Positions 1 to 7,580 of a stretch of DNA of 54,723 nt are shown one piece after another; position 1 is the stretch's first letter, and each line of letters begins with the position of its first letter. The position numbers and the translations under genes were made by a program. Source of the stretch: Acidobacteriota bacterium (GTDB taxonomy: Bacteria; Acidobacteriota; Terriglobia; 2-12-FULL-54-10); the NCBI GenBank assembly GCA_009691245.1, contig SHUM01000020.1, forward strand, positions 1 to 54,723. Direction: 5' to 3'. The notes beneath the pieces were generated by a model. The model was given only the letters and a program-made list of their open reading frames with translations. It did no database searches and was not told the origin of the DNA.

Positions 1-60
1 GCACGTGCAACGGTCAGGGAATCGGCGAACGTGCCCCCTCCCTGGCGGTCGGGCCTCTGA
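1..60. repeat. Edge copy of palindromic repeat family A
   Basis: The stretch ends in a CTCCCT-GCGGTCGGG arm that closely resembles the right arm of the complete palindrome at 54651-54723. The left arm (CGGTCAGGGA) is only weakly complementary. It lies just past the stop of the YcnI-like gene and may act as its terminator. It looks like a degraded member of the family also present at 11111-11210 and 13275-13345. Confidence 0.4.
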
Positions 61-61
61 T

Positions 62-826
62 CTACGCGTGCTTCGCGCGGCCGCGCCCCATCATCCAGCC
101 AATTGCCAGCAACAGGAAACCGCCTGCGACCAATGGCCATTGGCCTTCCAGCATGGAGCGGGTTGCGGGCGCCGTAAGGGAAAGCGCGGGCGCGGGCCGC
201 TCGGCCCCCTCCACGAGTTCAGTCCAGGCGACTTCTTTGCCGTCCTCGTAGACCTGCGTGGCGGGAAAACGAAACGTTCCGAGTTGCTTAGGCATCTGAA
301 AACTCAGCAGAAAATTCTTAAAGCCATCGGGAGGAATACTGCCGCCAGAGAACGTCACGCGCTTGATCCACTGTTTGCGCGCCTCGTCCATCACTTGCGC
401 TTCCTGCATCTGTTCGGGCGTCTGCGCCTGGTCGCTCGGACCTCCAGCGCCGGGTTGGGGCTGACTAGGCTCACGCTCACTACGCTCGTTCATCTCCTGC
501 TCGTAGACCTCGCCGGGTTTGTTCTGTTTCTCAAACTTTACTTCCCAGCCCGCCGGAAATTCCACGCGGCTGAGCCTCCCGCCGGCGTTGAGAAAGGCAT
601 CCGGCACTTCCAGAGTTACTGACACCGTTCCCACGTGGCGTTCCGAGGGCACGTTTAAGTTGACGGTCGCGTAACCGCCGGGCACCAGCGGCTGCGCGGG
701 GCGCAGGGTAACATGCGCGCGCAAGGGCGCGTGCAGGGGCGAAAGCATTCCGGCAAGCACAGCCATGCGGAGCGGGACCAAACCGTGCCGCAGGCATCGC
801 GACGAATTGCTTAAACTGATTCTCAT
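62..826 (-). CDS. YcnI-like (DUF1775) copper-binding membrane-anchored protein
   Basis: A 254-residue exported protein. A signal sequence precedes a mature N-terminus beginning AHVTLRPAQ, where the first histidine is the copper ligand expected in YcnI proteins. Family motifs GGYATVNLNVPSE and a later GWEVKFEKQ segment follow. The middle carries a Gln/Glu/Pro-rich insertion (around residues 115-145) that is unusual for the family. One C-terminal membrane helix ends in GRGRAKHA. It lies 40 bp downstream of the CopC-CopD fusion on the same strand, so the two probably form a copper-handling operon. Family assignment rests on motifs and the CopCD neighbour; the copper chaperone role is inferred from known YcnI proteins. 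Confidence 0.85.
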   Translation of the reverse strand: MRISLSNSSRCLRHGLVPLRMAVLAGMLSPLHAPLRAHVTLRPAQPLVPGGYATVNLNVPSERHVGTVSVTLEVPDAFLNAGGRLSRVEFPAGWEVKFEKQNKPGEVYEQEMNERSEREPSQPQPGAGGPSDQAQTPEQMQEAQVMDEARKQWIKRVTFSGGSIPPDGFKNFLLSFQMPKQLGTFRFPATQVYEDGKEVAWTELVEGAERPAPALSLTAPATRSMLEGQWPLVAGGFLLLAIGWMMGRGRAKHA

Positions 827-866
827 GAGCTCTCCTTATCCCGGATCGTCCAACTCATTTGCATCT

Positions 867-2627
867 TCATATCTCGGCGTGAAACTCAGCGACAAACGCA
901 TCGCCTTCCGCGGGCGCGACCTCCACGCTGATGGACCAACGACCGGCCATCGAAATCACCACCTCCGCCTGATAGCTGCCATCGGGCTGCGGCACGGCGG
1001 GAGCGGAGGCAAGCCCCATGTCCATGTCCAATGATTTCAAGAAGACGGTGATGCGCCGGGCATCGCTGCGCACGGTTCCCGTGCCGTCATTGAGCGCAAT
1101 CCGTGCCACGTTGCGGCCCAGTTTCGCCGGGTCCAGGCGCAGGCTAATAGTATAGCCCCCCGCCTGTTGACGCAGTTCCCGCGCGCCGCCCTGAGCCGAC
1201 GCCGACGCGGGCGGCATATTGGTCAGCAGCGCGACCGCGCCTAAAATCACCAGTGAACCGGCAACCTCCGCCATCAGCAACGATTCAAAGCGCGGTATCC
1301 AGCGCAGCGCGGTCGCAGGGTTCTGCCTGAACCGGGCCAACTCCGGCAGAACCCGCTTCCAGTTCACCGAGGCAACTCCCAGTGTAATCAAAACCCAAAC
1401 TAACTTGGTAGTCAGAACACGGCCATAGGCGGAATCGAGGAATGACGACCAGGCGGGAACGTGCAGCCATGTATTGTAGATGCCAGTCAGAAACAATGCG
1501 GCGACGAAGATCTGAGCGACCCGCGAAAATCGACTCGCAATCTGCTCCAGCCACAACGCGGCATTCGCCTGTTCAACGTCGGCTTGACTCACGGCGATCA
1601 GCATGTGCATCAGCCCGCCGACCCAGAGCGTCGATGCGCACAGGTGTATGCCGTGCATCGCTTGAGCCAGCAAAGTCATCTCACCAGCCGCCAGCGCGTG
1701 GCCGGTGGCGGCGATGGTGATGAATATGGCGGTGGACAGCACGCCGCCAAGGAGAGCGTTCCCTGCCCTGAATGCAGGAGTTGATGCGGAAGTTGATGCA
1801 GAAGTTTTTGTGGCCCATGCGGTGAACGCCAACAACAGCGCTGCCGCCGCAAAACGAATCGTCCACCAGAGTCCAAAGCTGGAACCCGTGAGCACCGCAC
1901 TCAGCGGAGCCGCGGCCAGCGCGGAACGGATTGGCCCGCCGGTGAAGCTGGCCGTCTTAGCCGTGAGCGACGTCAATTCAATGAACAGGACTGCGGCGGC
2001 GGAGAATAGAATCACGCGACGAGAGCGCGTGGCGAACGCGTTCCGCCAAAGCGAAAACTCAGGCCGCTGGTGGGGAAGGAACACGAATATCCAGGCAAAC
2101 AGTCCGCCCAGCCAGGCCGCCAGCGCAATCAGGTGCAACCCCTTCAACAATGGGAAGAGCCATGGTGGCACGCTCGGCGCGGTTACCGGAGTCCAATCAA
2201 CAAGGTTCTGCTCGTTGGGCGGCTCGCTTTGCAAGCCAAATCCAAACTGGCCCTGCACCTGATGCCCATCGAGCGAATTGATTTTCCAATAGACCGCGTA
2301 GGGTCCCGCCGGCATGGGCGGAAGCGTGGCGCTCAATGTCTCTCCGCCATCCACGACGCGGATTTCACCCGTCTCCAGTTCCCCGCCCTGCGAGTTGACG
2401 ACGCGCAGCGCGTGGAACACAGATTCAATTCGTTCATTGAACACGAGAATGATCTGCGCCGGCGGCTGGTTGAGCCGCGCTCCCGCGTCGGGCTGCATGT
2501 GCACCAGGGTGGCATGGGCTTTCAGGTTCTGTGGCATGAACGCAAGACCGCAGCAAAGCATCAGCGCAAGCGTGGCGCGGCACGCTCCGTGGGACGCTCG
2601 TGCGTTCGTGTTTGGTGATGGGATCAT
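867..2627 (-). CDS. CopC-CopD fusion, copper resistance/uptake membrane protein
   Basis: A 586-residue protein. A signal peptide is followed by a CopC domain starting at AHATLVHMQPDAG (N-terminal His ligand) and containing SLDGHQVQGQFGF, the Asp-x-His copper motif of CopC. Next comes a CopD domain of about eight membrane helices (about residues 150-470), then a periplasmic C-terminal tail of about 110 residues that resembles YtkA/FixH-type beta domains. CopC binds periplasmic copper and CopD is thought to move it across the inner membrane; fusion of the two is common. It is the first gene of the apparent operon with the YcnI-like gene. Start ATG at 2627 is the longest and gives a proper signal peptide. 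Confidence 0.88.
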   Translation of the reverse strand: MIPSPNTNARASHGACRATLALMLCCGLAFMPQNLKAHATLVHMQPDAGARLNQPPAQIILVFNERIESVFHALRVVNSQGGELETGEIRVVDGGETLSATLPPMPAGPYAVYWKINSLDGHQVQGQFGFGLQSEPPNEQNLVDWTPVTAPSVPPWLFPLLKGLHLIALAAWLGGLFAWIFVFLPHQRPEFSLWRNAFATRSRRVILFSAAAVLFIELTSLTAKTASFTGGPIRSALAAAPLSAVLTGSSFGLWWTIRFAAAALLLAFTAWATKTSASTSASTPAFRAGNALLGGVLSTAIFITIAATGHALAAGEMTLLAQAMHGIHLCASTLWVGGLMHMLIAVSQADVEQANAALWLEQIASRFSRVAQIFVAALFLTGIYNTWLHVPAWSSFLDSAYGRVLTTKLVWVLITLGVASVNWKRVLPELARFRQNPATALRWIPRFESLLMAEVAGSLVILGAVALLTNMPPASASAQGGARELRQQAGGYTISLRLDPAKLGRNVARIALNDGTGTVRSDARRITVFLKSLDMDMGLASAPAVPQPDGSYQAEVVISMAGRWSISVEVAPAEGDAFVAEFHAEI

Positions 2628-2680
2628 GCGCAGTTTTGCCGGGACCGAATTGTGTCATCCAACCAGCGTCGAAATTTTCA

Positions 2681-3634
2681 TCAAAAATTCAAGCGCAACC
2701 CAAACTGGATCTGCCGCGGGTCAAACGCCGCTTGCGGGACACCAAACGTACTGCTCGGATTGGTTGGGAAGGCCCCGGCTCCGAAGTTGACGTTGGGGTT
2801 GAAATAGTTTGTGCGATTCAGCGAATTGAATGCCTCGGCCATGGCCTCCAGTCGCCAGCGTTCGGTAATCATAATCGAGCGACCGACGCGAAGGTCAAGC
2901 GTTGCCAGATTGAATCCGACACCCGTATTCCGCCCCACTCTCGCCGGTCGTGCCGCCGTCCCCTGAATGGTATTGACGCCGCCGATGACGATGTTGAACG
3001 GATAAGCGGAACTGTAAGTGAAAATGGAGCTCAGCTGAAATCCAGACATGACTTTTCCGAACAGATTGCCTGAATTAGATTGCGGCGCATGCAATTGACC
3101 GCCGAGAGTTAGCCGATGCCGCTGGTCGTTGTCGGACAATCCGCGGTCGTCGCGAATATTGAAGTTGTCCTGCGGCCCGCTGAAAAAGGCGTTGCCGGTG
3201 TTGTCGATGGCCTTCGACCAAGTATAGGAAACGCGCATCGCCGCCCAATTGAGCGATTGATTTTTAAGCGAAAGGCTTAGCCCGTTGTAATAGGAGTCGC
3301 CCTGCCCGCCGTACTGACTCATGTTCGCGAAACTGGAATTGGGGCGGCACAGATTCACCGGATCAACCGCGGCGGCGCAGGCCGAGGGATTCAAGTTGCG
3401 CTGCATGATGATGTTCAGGCCGCGCAGGTACTGATAGCCCAGCGCCAGTGAAGTCCCCCTGATCAGCTCGCGCTCCACCTGCAAGCTGGCCTGCACGGCG
3501 TGTTGACTCTCGATCCGTGGATCGATGGTGGCCAGCGCCAGCAGCACGCCGCTCGGCACCGTGGCCATCTTATTTGGAAACACGGGCGCGATCGGAATGT
3601 CGATAAACTTTACGCATAAAAAATCAGCCGACAT
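2681..3634 (-). pseudogene. C-terminal remnant of Oar-type TonB-dependent receptor
   Basis: The 317 residues match the end of the outer-membrane barrel of Oar-like (carboxypeptidase-regulatory-domain) receptors of about 1,000 residues. Typical signatures are LQVERELIRGTSLALGYQY, SYTWSKAIDNTGN, LSDNDQRHRLTL and the final QIQFGLRLNF with a terminal aromatic. The Ig-like, plug and first barrel portions are missing. The reading frame is closed by TAA at 3650-3652, only five codons upstream of the first ATG, and no homologous sequence continues beyond it. It is therefore a decayed or truncated gene rather than a recoded one. A repeat (3724-3777) lies near the break. Confidence 0.8.
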
Positions 3635-3723
3635 TAAGGCCGGTATTGGTTAAGATATACGCCATTGCCATTCGGCTGTCAAGCGCGCCTAACGACAGGT
3701 GGGGGTCAGGTTGCGCTCTAAGG

Positions 3724-3777
3724 TAGGGACAGGTCTCCAGACCTGTCCTCCGGAGGCAGGAATGCCTGCCCCACTTA
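3724..3777. repeat. Dispersed repeat family B, copy 1
   Basis: About 54 bp made of two small palindromes, ACAGGTCT-CC-AGACCTGT and GGCAGGAATGCCTGCC. An inverted copy stands at 30456-30514. It occupies part of the 312-bp gap between the TonB-receptor remnant and the rhodanese gene. The rest of the gap shows no gene; an AT-richer stretch with TATAAA at 3911 may belong to the rhodanese promoter. Confidence 0.75.
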
Positions 3778-3946
3778 ACACCATAGACAACTGCCTGCCC
3801 CGAGGCCGCCAGGATGGCGCGTTACATTAGGCGCATGGCATTTCCCTTTCCGGGGGTTCTCGCATACAATTCAATTCAGCGGCGTAGAGTGCGGTCGTAA
3901 GGTACGGGCGTATAAAAGCGCTGCAATTTCTAAACGAGGGGGCGAC

Positions 3947-4387
3947 ATGTACTTAAAGCTTAGTCTCGCGTTATGGTTTGCCGGCGCTGCGCTGATGAAC
4001 ATTCAGAGTGCAGCGGCACAGGAGGCTTCCGGAGCCAAGACGGAACGGATTGCCAGCGGCGATCTAAAGAAGAAACTGGACAGCGGCGAAAAGATGCTGC
4101 TGATTGATGTCCGGGAAGATTTTGAACTCAAGGCCGACGGCGCCATTGCGGGAGCCATCCATATCCCCGTGGCGGAGCTCGATGCCCGCATGAAGGATTT
4201 TCCGAAGGATGTGCAGATTGTATTTTACTGAGCGGGCGGTGGGCGCGCGGAGCGCGCTGCAACCAAGTTCCAGCAAGCCGGCTACAAGGCGGGACCGTTC
4301 TGTGGAATTAAGGATTGGAAGAGTGATGGATTGAAGGTAGTGGAAAAGGTCGAACGCCCAGCCCCCGGCACGATCAAACCGAAATAA
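3947..4387 (+). CDS. Exported rhodanese-like protein with in-frame TGA at the catalytic position (candidate selenoprotein)
   Basis: 146 residues if TGA 4229-4231 is read through. The start ATG is preceded by a strong GAGGGGG ribosome site. A signal peptide (ending SAAAQ) leads into a rhodanese domain: LLIDVREDFELKADG, AIHIPVAEL, then VQIVFY-TGA-AGGGRAERAA. Rhodaneses have CxxGxR at this point, and the TGA (residue 95) replaces exactly the catalytic cysteine. The frame then stays open for 51 more codons with the expected helix (TKFQQAGYKAG) up to TAA 4385. A GC-rich hairpin follows the TGA. Rhodanese-related selenoproteins are known in prokaryotes. Read as a stop, the protein would lose its active-site loop, so Sec is much more likely than a chance mutation. 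The sulfurtransferase substrate is unknown. Confidence 0.85.
4229..4264 (+). promoter_or_regulatory. Candidate SECIS hairpin of the rhodanese gene
   Basis: Starting at the TGA, the RNA can fold with GCGCGC (4243-4248) pairing GCGCGC (4252-4257) around a GGA loop, extended by GGT (4238-4240) with ACC (4262-4264). The loop begins 17 nt after the TGA and starts with G, which fits the usual bacterial SECIS description. The assignment is inferred from position and folding by eye. Confidence 0.6.
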
Positions 4388-4463
4388 TCTGTCCCTTCAC
4401 CATTCAGACCGTTTTGGCAGTTGTTGAACTTTTGGCAGTTGTGAACAACGGCCGCGAGATGAA

Positions 4464-4719
4464 GAATGATCCCCGCAGGGGATACACAGGATAGCCGGGG
4501 GCAACGCCCCCGGAAGCAAGACCTCCTGAATTGGGGGATCGACCCTGAAAGGGTCGTACCACTGGGCCTTCCGAGCGAGGATGCTCGGTGGGTGCGACCC
4601 CTGCGGGGTCGATGTTTATTGGGGATGGTTTCCGGGGGCGATGCCCCCGGCTATCCTCTGCATCCCCTGCGGGGATGTATGGATCGTGTGCTATAGCATC
4701 ATCAATAAAAATGGTCTAA
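4464..4719. repeat. Dispersed long inverted repeat family C, copy 1
   Basis: About 256 bp composed of nested palindromes (GATCCCCGCAGGGGAT, CCGGGGGCAACGCCCCCGG, GACCCTGAAAGGGTC, ATCCCCTGCGGGGAT). The second half is largely the reverse complement of the first, and the element ends in AATGGTCTAA. A second copy is at 45908-46160. It has no ORF of its own and looks like a non-autonomous REP/MITE-type element. It fills the 328-bp gap before the desaturase and overlaps that gene's last codons by four bases. Confidence 0.85.
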
Positions 4720-5528
4720 CCCGCCGACGCCTCATGGCGCGCGCTGCGCATGTCGCGCACAATTCCCACCCAGCTCAAAACTTTCAGCACATAGAACGTG
4801 ATATCGATCTCCCACCAATACAGTCCCTGGCGGCAGGCGTGCATGTAGTGGTGATGATTGTTGTGCCAGCCCTCGCCGAGCGTGACCAGCGACAGGAAAA
4901 AATTGTTGCGGCTATCGTCGCCGGTATCAAAGCGGCGCGAGCCCCAGATGTGCGCCAGCGAATTGATGGTGAACGTCCCGTGGTAGAGCAGCACGGTGGA
5001 GGGCAGAAATCCCCAGAAGAACAGCGGCCAGCCGCCGATCGTCAGCACCAGTCCGGCGAGGGCAATGGGAGGAATCCAGTTGTAGTTGTTGATAAAAACC
5101 AACTCTGGAAATTTGCGGTAGTCCTGAATCAGCTTGGGATCGTATTCATCGTAGTCGTGCGAAATGATCCAGCCGACATGCGAGCGCCAGAAACCGTGCC
5201 GGCGCGGCGAATGGATGTCCGTCTCCTGGTCGGAATGCTGATGATGATAGCGATGATGCGCCGCCCACCACAGCACGCCCTTCTGTCCGGAACTCTCTGC
5301 CAGAAACGCCATGCAGAACTGCCAGAAGCGATTCATGCGATAACTGCGATGGCTGAAGTAACGATGATAGCCAGCGGTAACGGCGAACATGCGGACGTAG
5401 TAGAGCGCGAAAATCCAGATCAGATAACTTGTCTGAAAGGGAAAGTAAAAAGCGCACAACGCCCCGACATGGAGCAGGAAGAATGGAATGGCGGATGTAG
5501 AACGAAAAAACTCTCTTACAGGTGACAC
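4716..5528 (-). CDS. Acyl-CoA/acyl-lipid delta-9 fatty-acid desaturase
   Basis: About 270 residues, integral membrane di-iron desaturase. All three histidine boxes are visible: HRYFSH, HHRYHH and HNNHHHYMH, with hydrophobic helices before and between them. It introduces a cis double bond into membrane fatty acids. The GTG start at 5528 (protein begins VSPVREFFRST) has an upstream GAGGT; the frame is open for 28 more codons up to 5612, but that extension looks non-coding. Its 3' end touches repeat family C. It is a stand-alone gene, convergent with the rhodanese gene. Confidence 0.85.
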   Translation of the reverse strand: MSPVREFFRSTSAIPFFLLHVGALCAFYFPFQTSYLIWIFALYYVRMFAVTAGYHRYFSHRSYRMNRFWQFCMAFLAESSGQKGVLWWAAHHRYHHQHSDQETDIHSPRRHGFWRSHVGWIISHDYDEYDPKLIQDYRKFPELVFINNYNWIPPIALAGLVLTIGGWPLFFWGFLPSTVLLYHGTFTINSLAHIWGSRRFDTGDDSRNNFFLSLVTLGEGWHNNHHHYMHACRQGLYWWEIDITFYVLKVLSWVGIVRDMRSARHEASAG

Positions 5529-5726
5529 CTTGATAGTTACCTCAGGGCTGCACTGAGCAGCCAACTTTAAAACTACTGCGCCCCACTGGGCATGTGGCTG
5601 GCAATGCCACATCGAAGACTGCCAACTCCAATGATAGGGCGTGGCCGCCGTCGCTGTCCAGCGAAGTATACTGCCTCGGCGCGGGTGTTACCGACTTCGG
5701 ACGGGGCCGGCGGCCTTCTGGGAGCG

Positions 5727-6839
5727 CTAGTCCACGGCCAGGCGTGCTTCCACTATGCCCATTTCGACGGCTGGCAGGGCGCGGAAGCCCTGCAACTTCC
5801 ACCCAGCCTGCCCCAGTAACTCCCCGTATTGCTTCACGCTGCGCTCCTGCCCATCGCCCCAGCACATCATATGAATGTCATAGAGTTTGGAAAAGTGCGC
5901 CACTTCCGGCCCGGGAATCACGTACTCAAATATCAGCAGCCGCGCGCTGGTCCGGCCGTATTCGAGCGCCGCGCGCCGGACGTTGCCCAGAATCTGTACA
6001 CACTGCGCATCGTCCCAATCGTGCAAGATCAGCTTGAGCAGGTAGAGGTCCGCCGGCGGAACGCCCGCAAACATATCGCCGGCAATGAACGTGCAGCGCT
6101 GATTCAGGTCTACATCGCCCGGCTCGCGTGGCTCGGTTGGATTGGAAGGCCCCGCTTGCGCGATCACCGCAGGCCGCTCCAGGACGGTGCCGCGCAGATG
6201 CGGCTGCACCCGCAACTTTTCCCGCAACAGGCCGCGCAGCAGAGTCCCGCGCCCGCCGCCAATGTCGCAGATGGATTGGATCGAGGTGAAGTCGAAATCC
6301 CCAAGCGCGGCCACTGCCGCAGTGGTCTGCTGCGCGGAGTAGCTGGCCATGGCGGCATCGAACACGCGCGAGTAGGCGGGGTTGCCATCGGCGTATGCAA
6401 AGGCCGTGCCGCCGAACTCGCGCCGGAACGCGTTCTGCCAGCCCTCGCGCACCATCTCCGGCAGGTAGTTCCAGATCGCCGTATGCTCCGGGCTATCCTG
6501 CAAGAGCGCGACATCGCGCAGATTGGCAGGGTGCCCTTTACATAGCAGAAGCCCCTCAGCGTTCAGGAAAAACTCAGTTTCGTCTTTATCTTTTTTATCG
6601 GTGGGTTTATCTTTGGGCCGCTCTTCCAACAGGCCGATGCTGGCCAGCGCCCGCAGCAGGCGGTAGACCATGCGCGCATCAAGCTTTAGTTCACTGGCCA
6701 GTTCGGCGAAGGATTTCCCGCTGGCCTGAAGCGCGTCAAATAGGCCCAGCGCCACCCCGGCATAGAGGATGCGTGACTTCCAACGCCCGAAGATCAGCTC
6801 ATTGACAATTTCTAAACTATTACTTGAAGTTACGCCCAT
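5727..6839 (-). CDS. SAM-dependent O-methyltransferase (Methyltransf_2, hydroxyneurosporene/caffeate OMT type)
   Basis: 370 residues. The N-terminal third is a winged-helix dimerisation domain (SRILYAGVALGLFDALQ, VYRLLRALASIGLLEE). The catalytic part has the SAM motif ICDIGGGRGTLLRGLL, then GDMF and LKLILHDWDDAQC, where HDWDD is the conserved stretch around the catalytic His of this family. Substrate is not predictable; such enzymes methylate hydroxyls of aromatic or polyketide products. It carries a Lys/Asp-rich insertion (KDKPTDKKDKDET, around residue 85). No biosynthetic genes flank it. Confidence 0.8.
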   Translation of the reverse strand: MGVTSSNSLEIVNELIFGRWKSRILYAGVALGLFDALQASGKSFAELASELKLDARMVYRLLRALASIGLLEERPKDKPTDKKDKDETEFFLNAEGLLLCKGHPANLRDVALLQDSPEHTAIWNYLPEMVREGWQNAFRREFGGTAFAYADGNPAYSRVFDAAMASYSAQQTTAAVAALGDFDFTSIQSICDIGGGRGTLLRGLLREKLRVQPHLRGTVLERPAVIAQAGPSNPTEPREPGDVDLNQRCTFIAGDMFAGVPPADLYLLKLILHDWDDAQCVQILGNVRRAALEYGRTSARLLIFEYVIPGPEVAHFSKLYDIHMMCWGDGQERSVKQYGELLGQAGWKLQGFRALPAVEMGIVEARLAVD

Positions 6840-6951
6840 TAGGCCATTGTCATAAGTTGGAGTTAGTTTTTAGTTCCAATAAAACTCTTGGCGGACCAAT
6901 GACGTCGCGCCAGGGTCCTGGCGACTCCAGAGGTTTGCACGATGCCGGGCG

Positions 6952-7386
6952 CTACTCCACCAAAATATCGACGGTGGTGGTGCCTTCCACGCGGACTTTT
7001 TCGTAGGCCTTCACCCAAACTTCGTGCGCTGGGTGCGTGGCGTAAATGGTCAGCGCGGCTTCGTTATCGAACTCCATGGCCACGCCGTATTCTCGTTGCA
7101 CCTCGCCCAGCTTCAGCGGACGCATCAGCTTGCCCACCCAAACTTTGCGCAGTCCCGGTATCTTGCCCACCAAATCTTTTGTTGCCTTCTCGAATGCGCT
7201 GAAGTCCGCCGGCGTCGCCGTGGGTATTGGTGTGTAGGAAAACACGTGCATCAGCGAACTCAACTTCTTCGCCGGGGCCGGGGCCGGGGCCGACTGCGCC
7301 CAGCCTGTATTCGCGCCCAACAGAATGATCCCGGCCAGCAACAGTGCCGCCGAAATCGATCCAATCAATTTAGTATTTCTGCGCAT
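6952..7386 (-). CDS. Secreted Dabb (stress-responsive A/B barrel) domain protein
   Basis: 144 residues. Signal peptide with cleavage near GWAQSAPA, a short Ala/Pro linker, then one dimeric A/B-barrel domain: LMHVFSYTP, a conserved helix, GLRKVWVGK and YGVAMEFDNEAALTIYATHPAHEVW, the last being the hallmark of Dabb proteins. The ATG at 7386 is preferred because AGGAG lies 9 nt upstream; the ATG four codons earlier abuts that site. Function of exported Dabb proteins is unknown. It is divergent from the beta-propeller gene. Confidence 0.78.
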   Translation of the reverse strand: MRRNTKLIGSISAALLLAGIILLGANTGWAQSAPAPAPAKKLSSLMHVFSYTPIPTATPADFSAFEKATKDLVGKIPGLRKVWVGKLMRPLKLGEVQREYGVAMEFDNEAALTIYATHPAHEVWVKAYEKVRVEGTTTVDILVE

Positions 7387-7580
7387 GATAATCATCTCCT
7401 GTTCACTTACTTTATGTATCGGCGCGCCGCCTATTCCGGCTCAACCACGCCCTTGCAACTGCAATATGGATGTTTCACATTCTACCCGATTTGCTGCCGT
7501 TGCCCTACCCTACTGCGCTATACTGTGCGCGATACCGGCAGTGCTTGCTGCATCCGAGGCACATCCTCCAGGAGAAAAAC

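Noticed and set aside
2681-3660. TonB-receptor remnant as a further readthrough gene
   Set aside because: The upstream in-frame stop is TAA, not TGA, and no homologous sequence lies beyond it.
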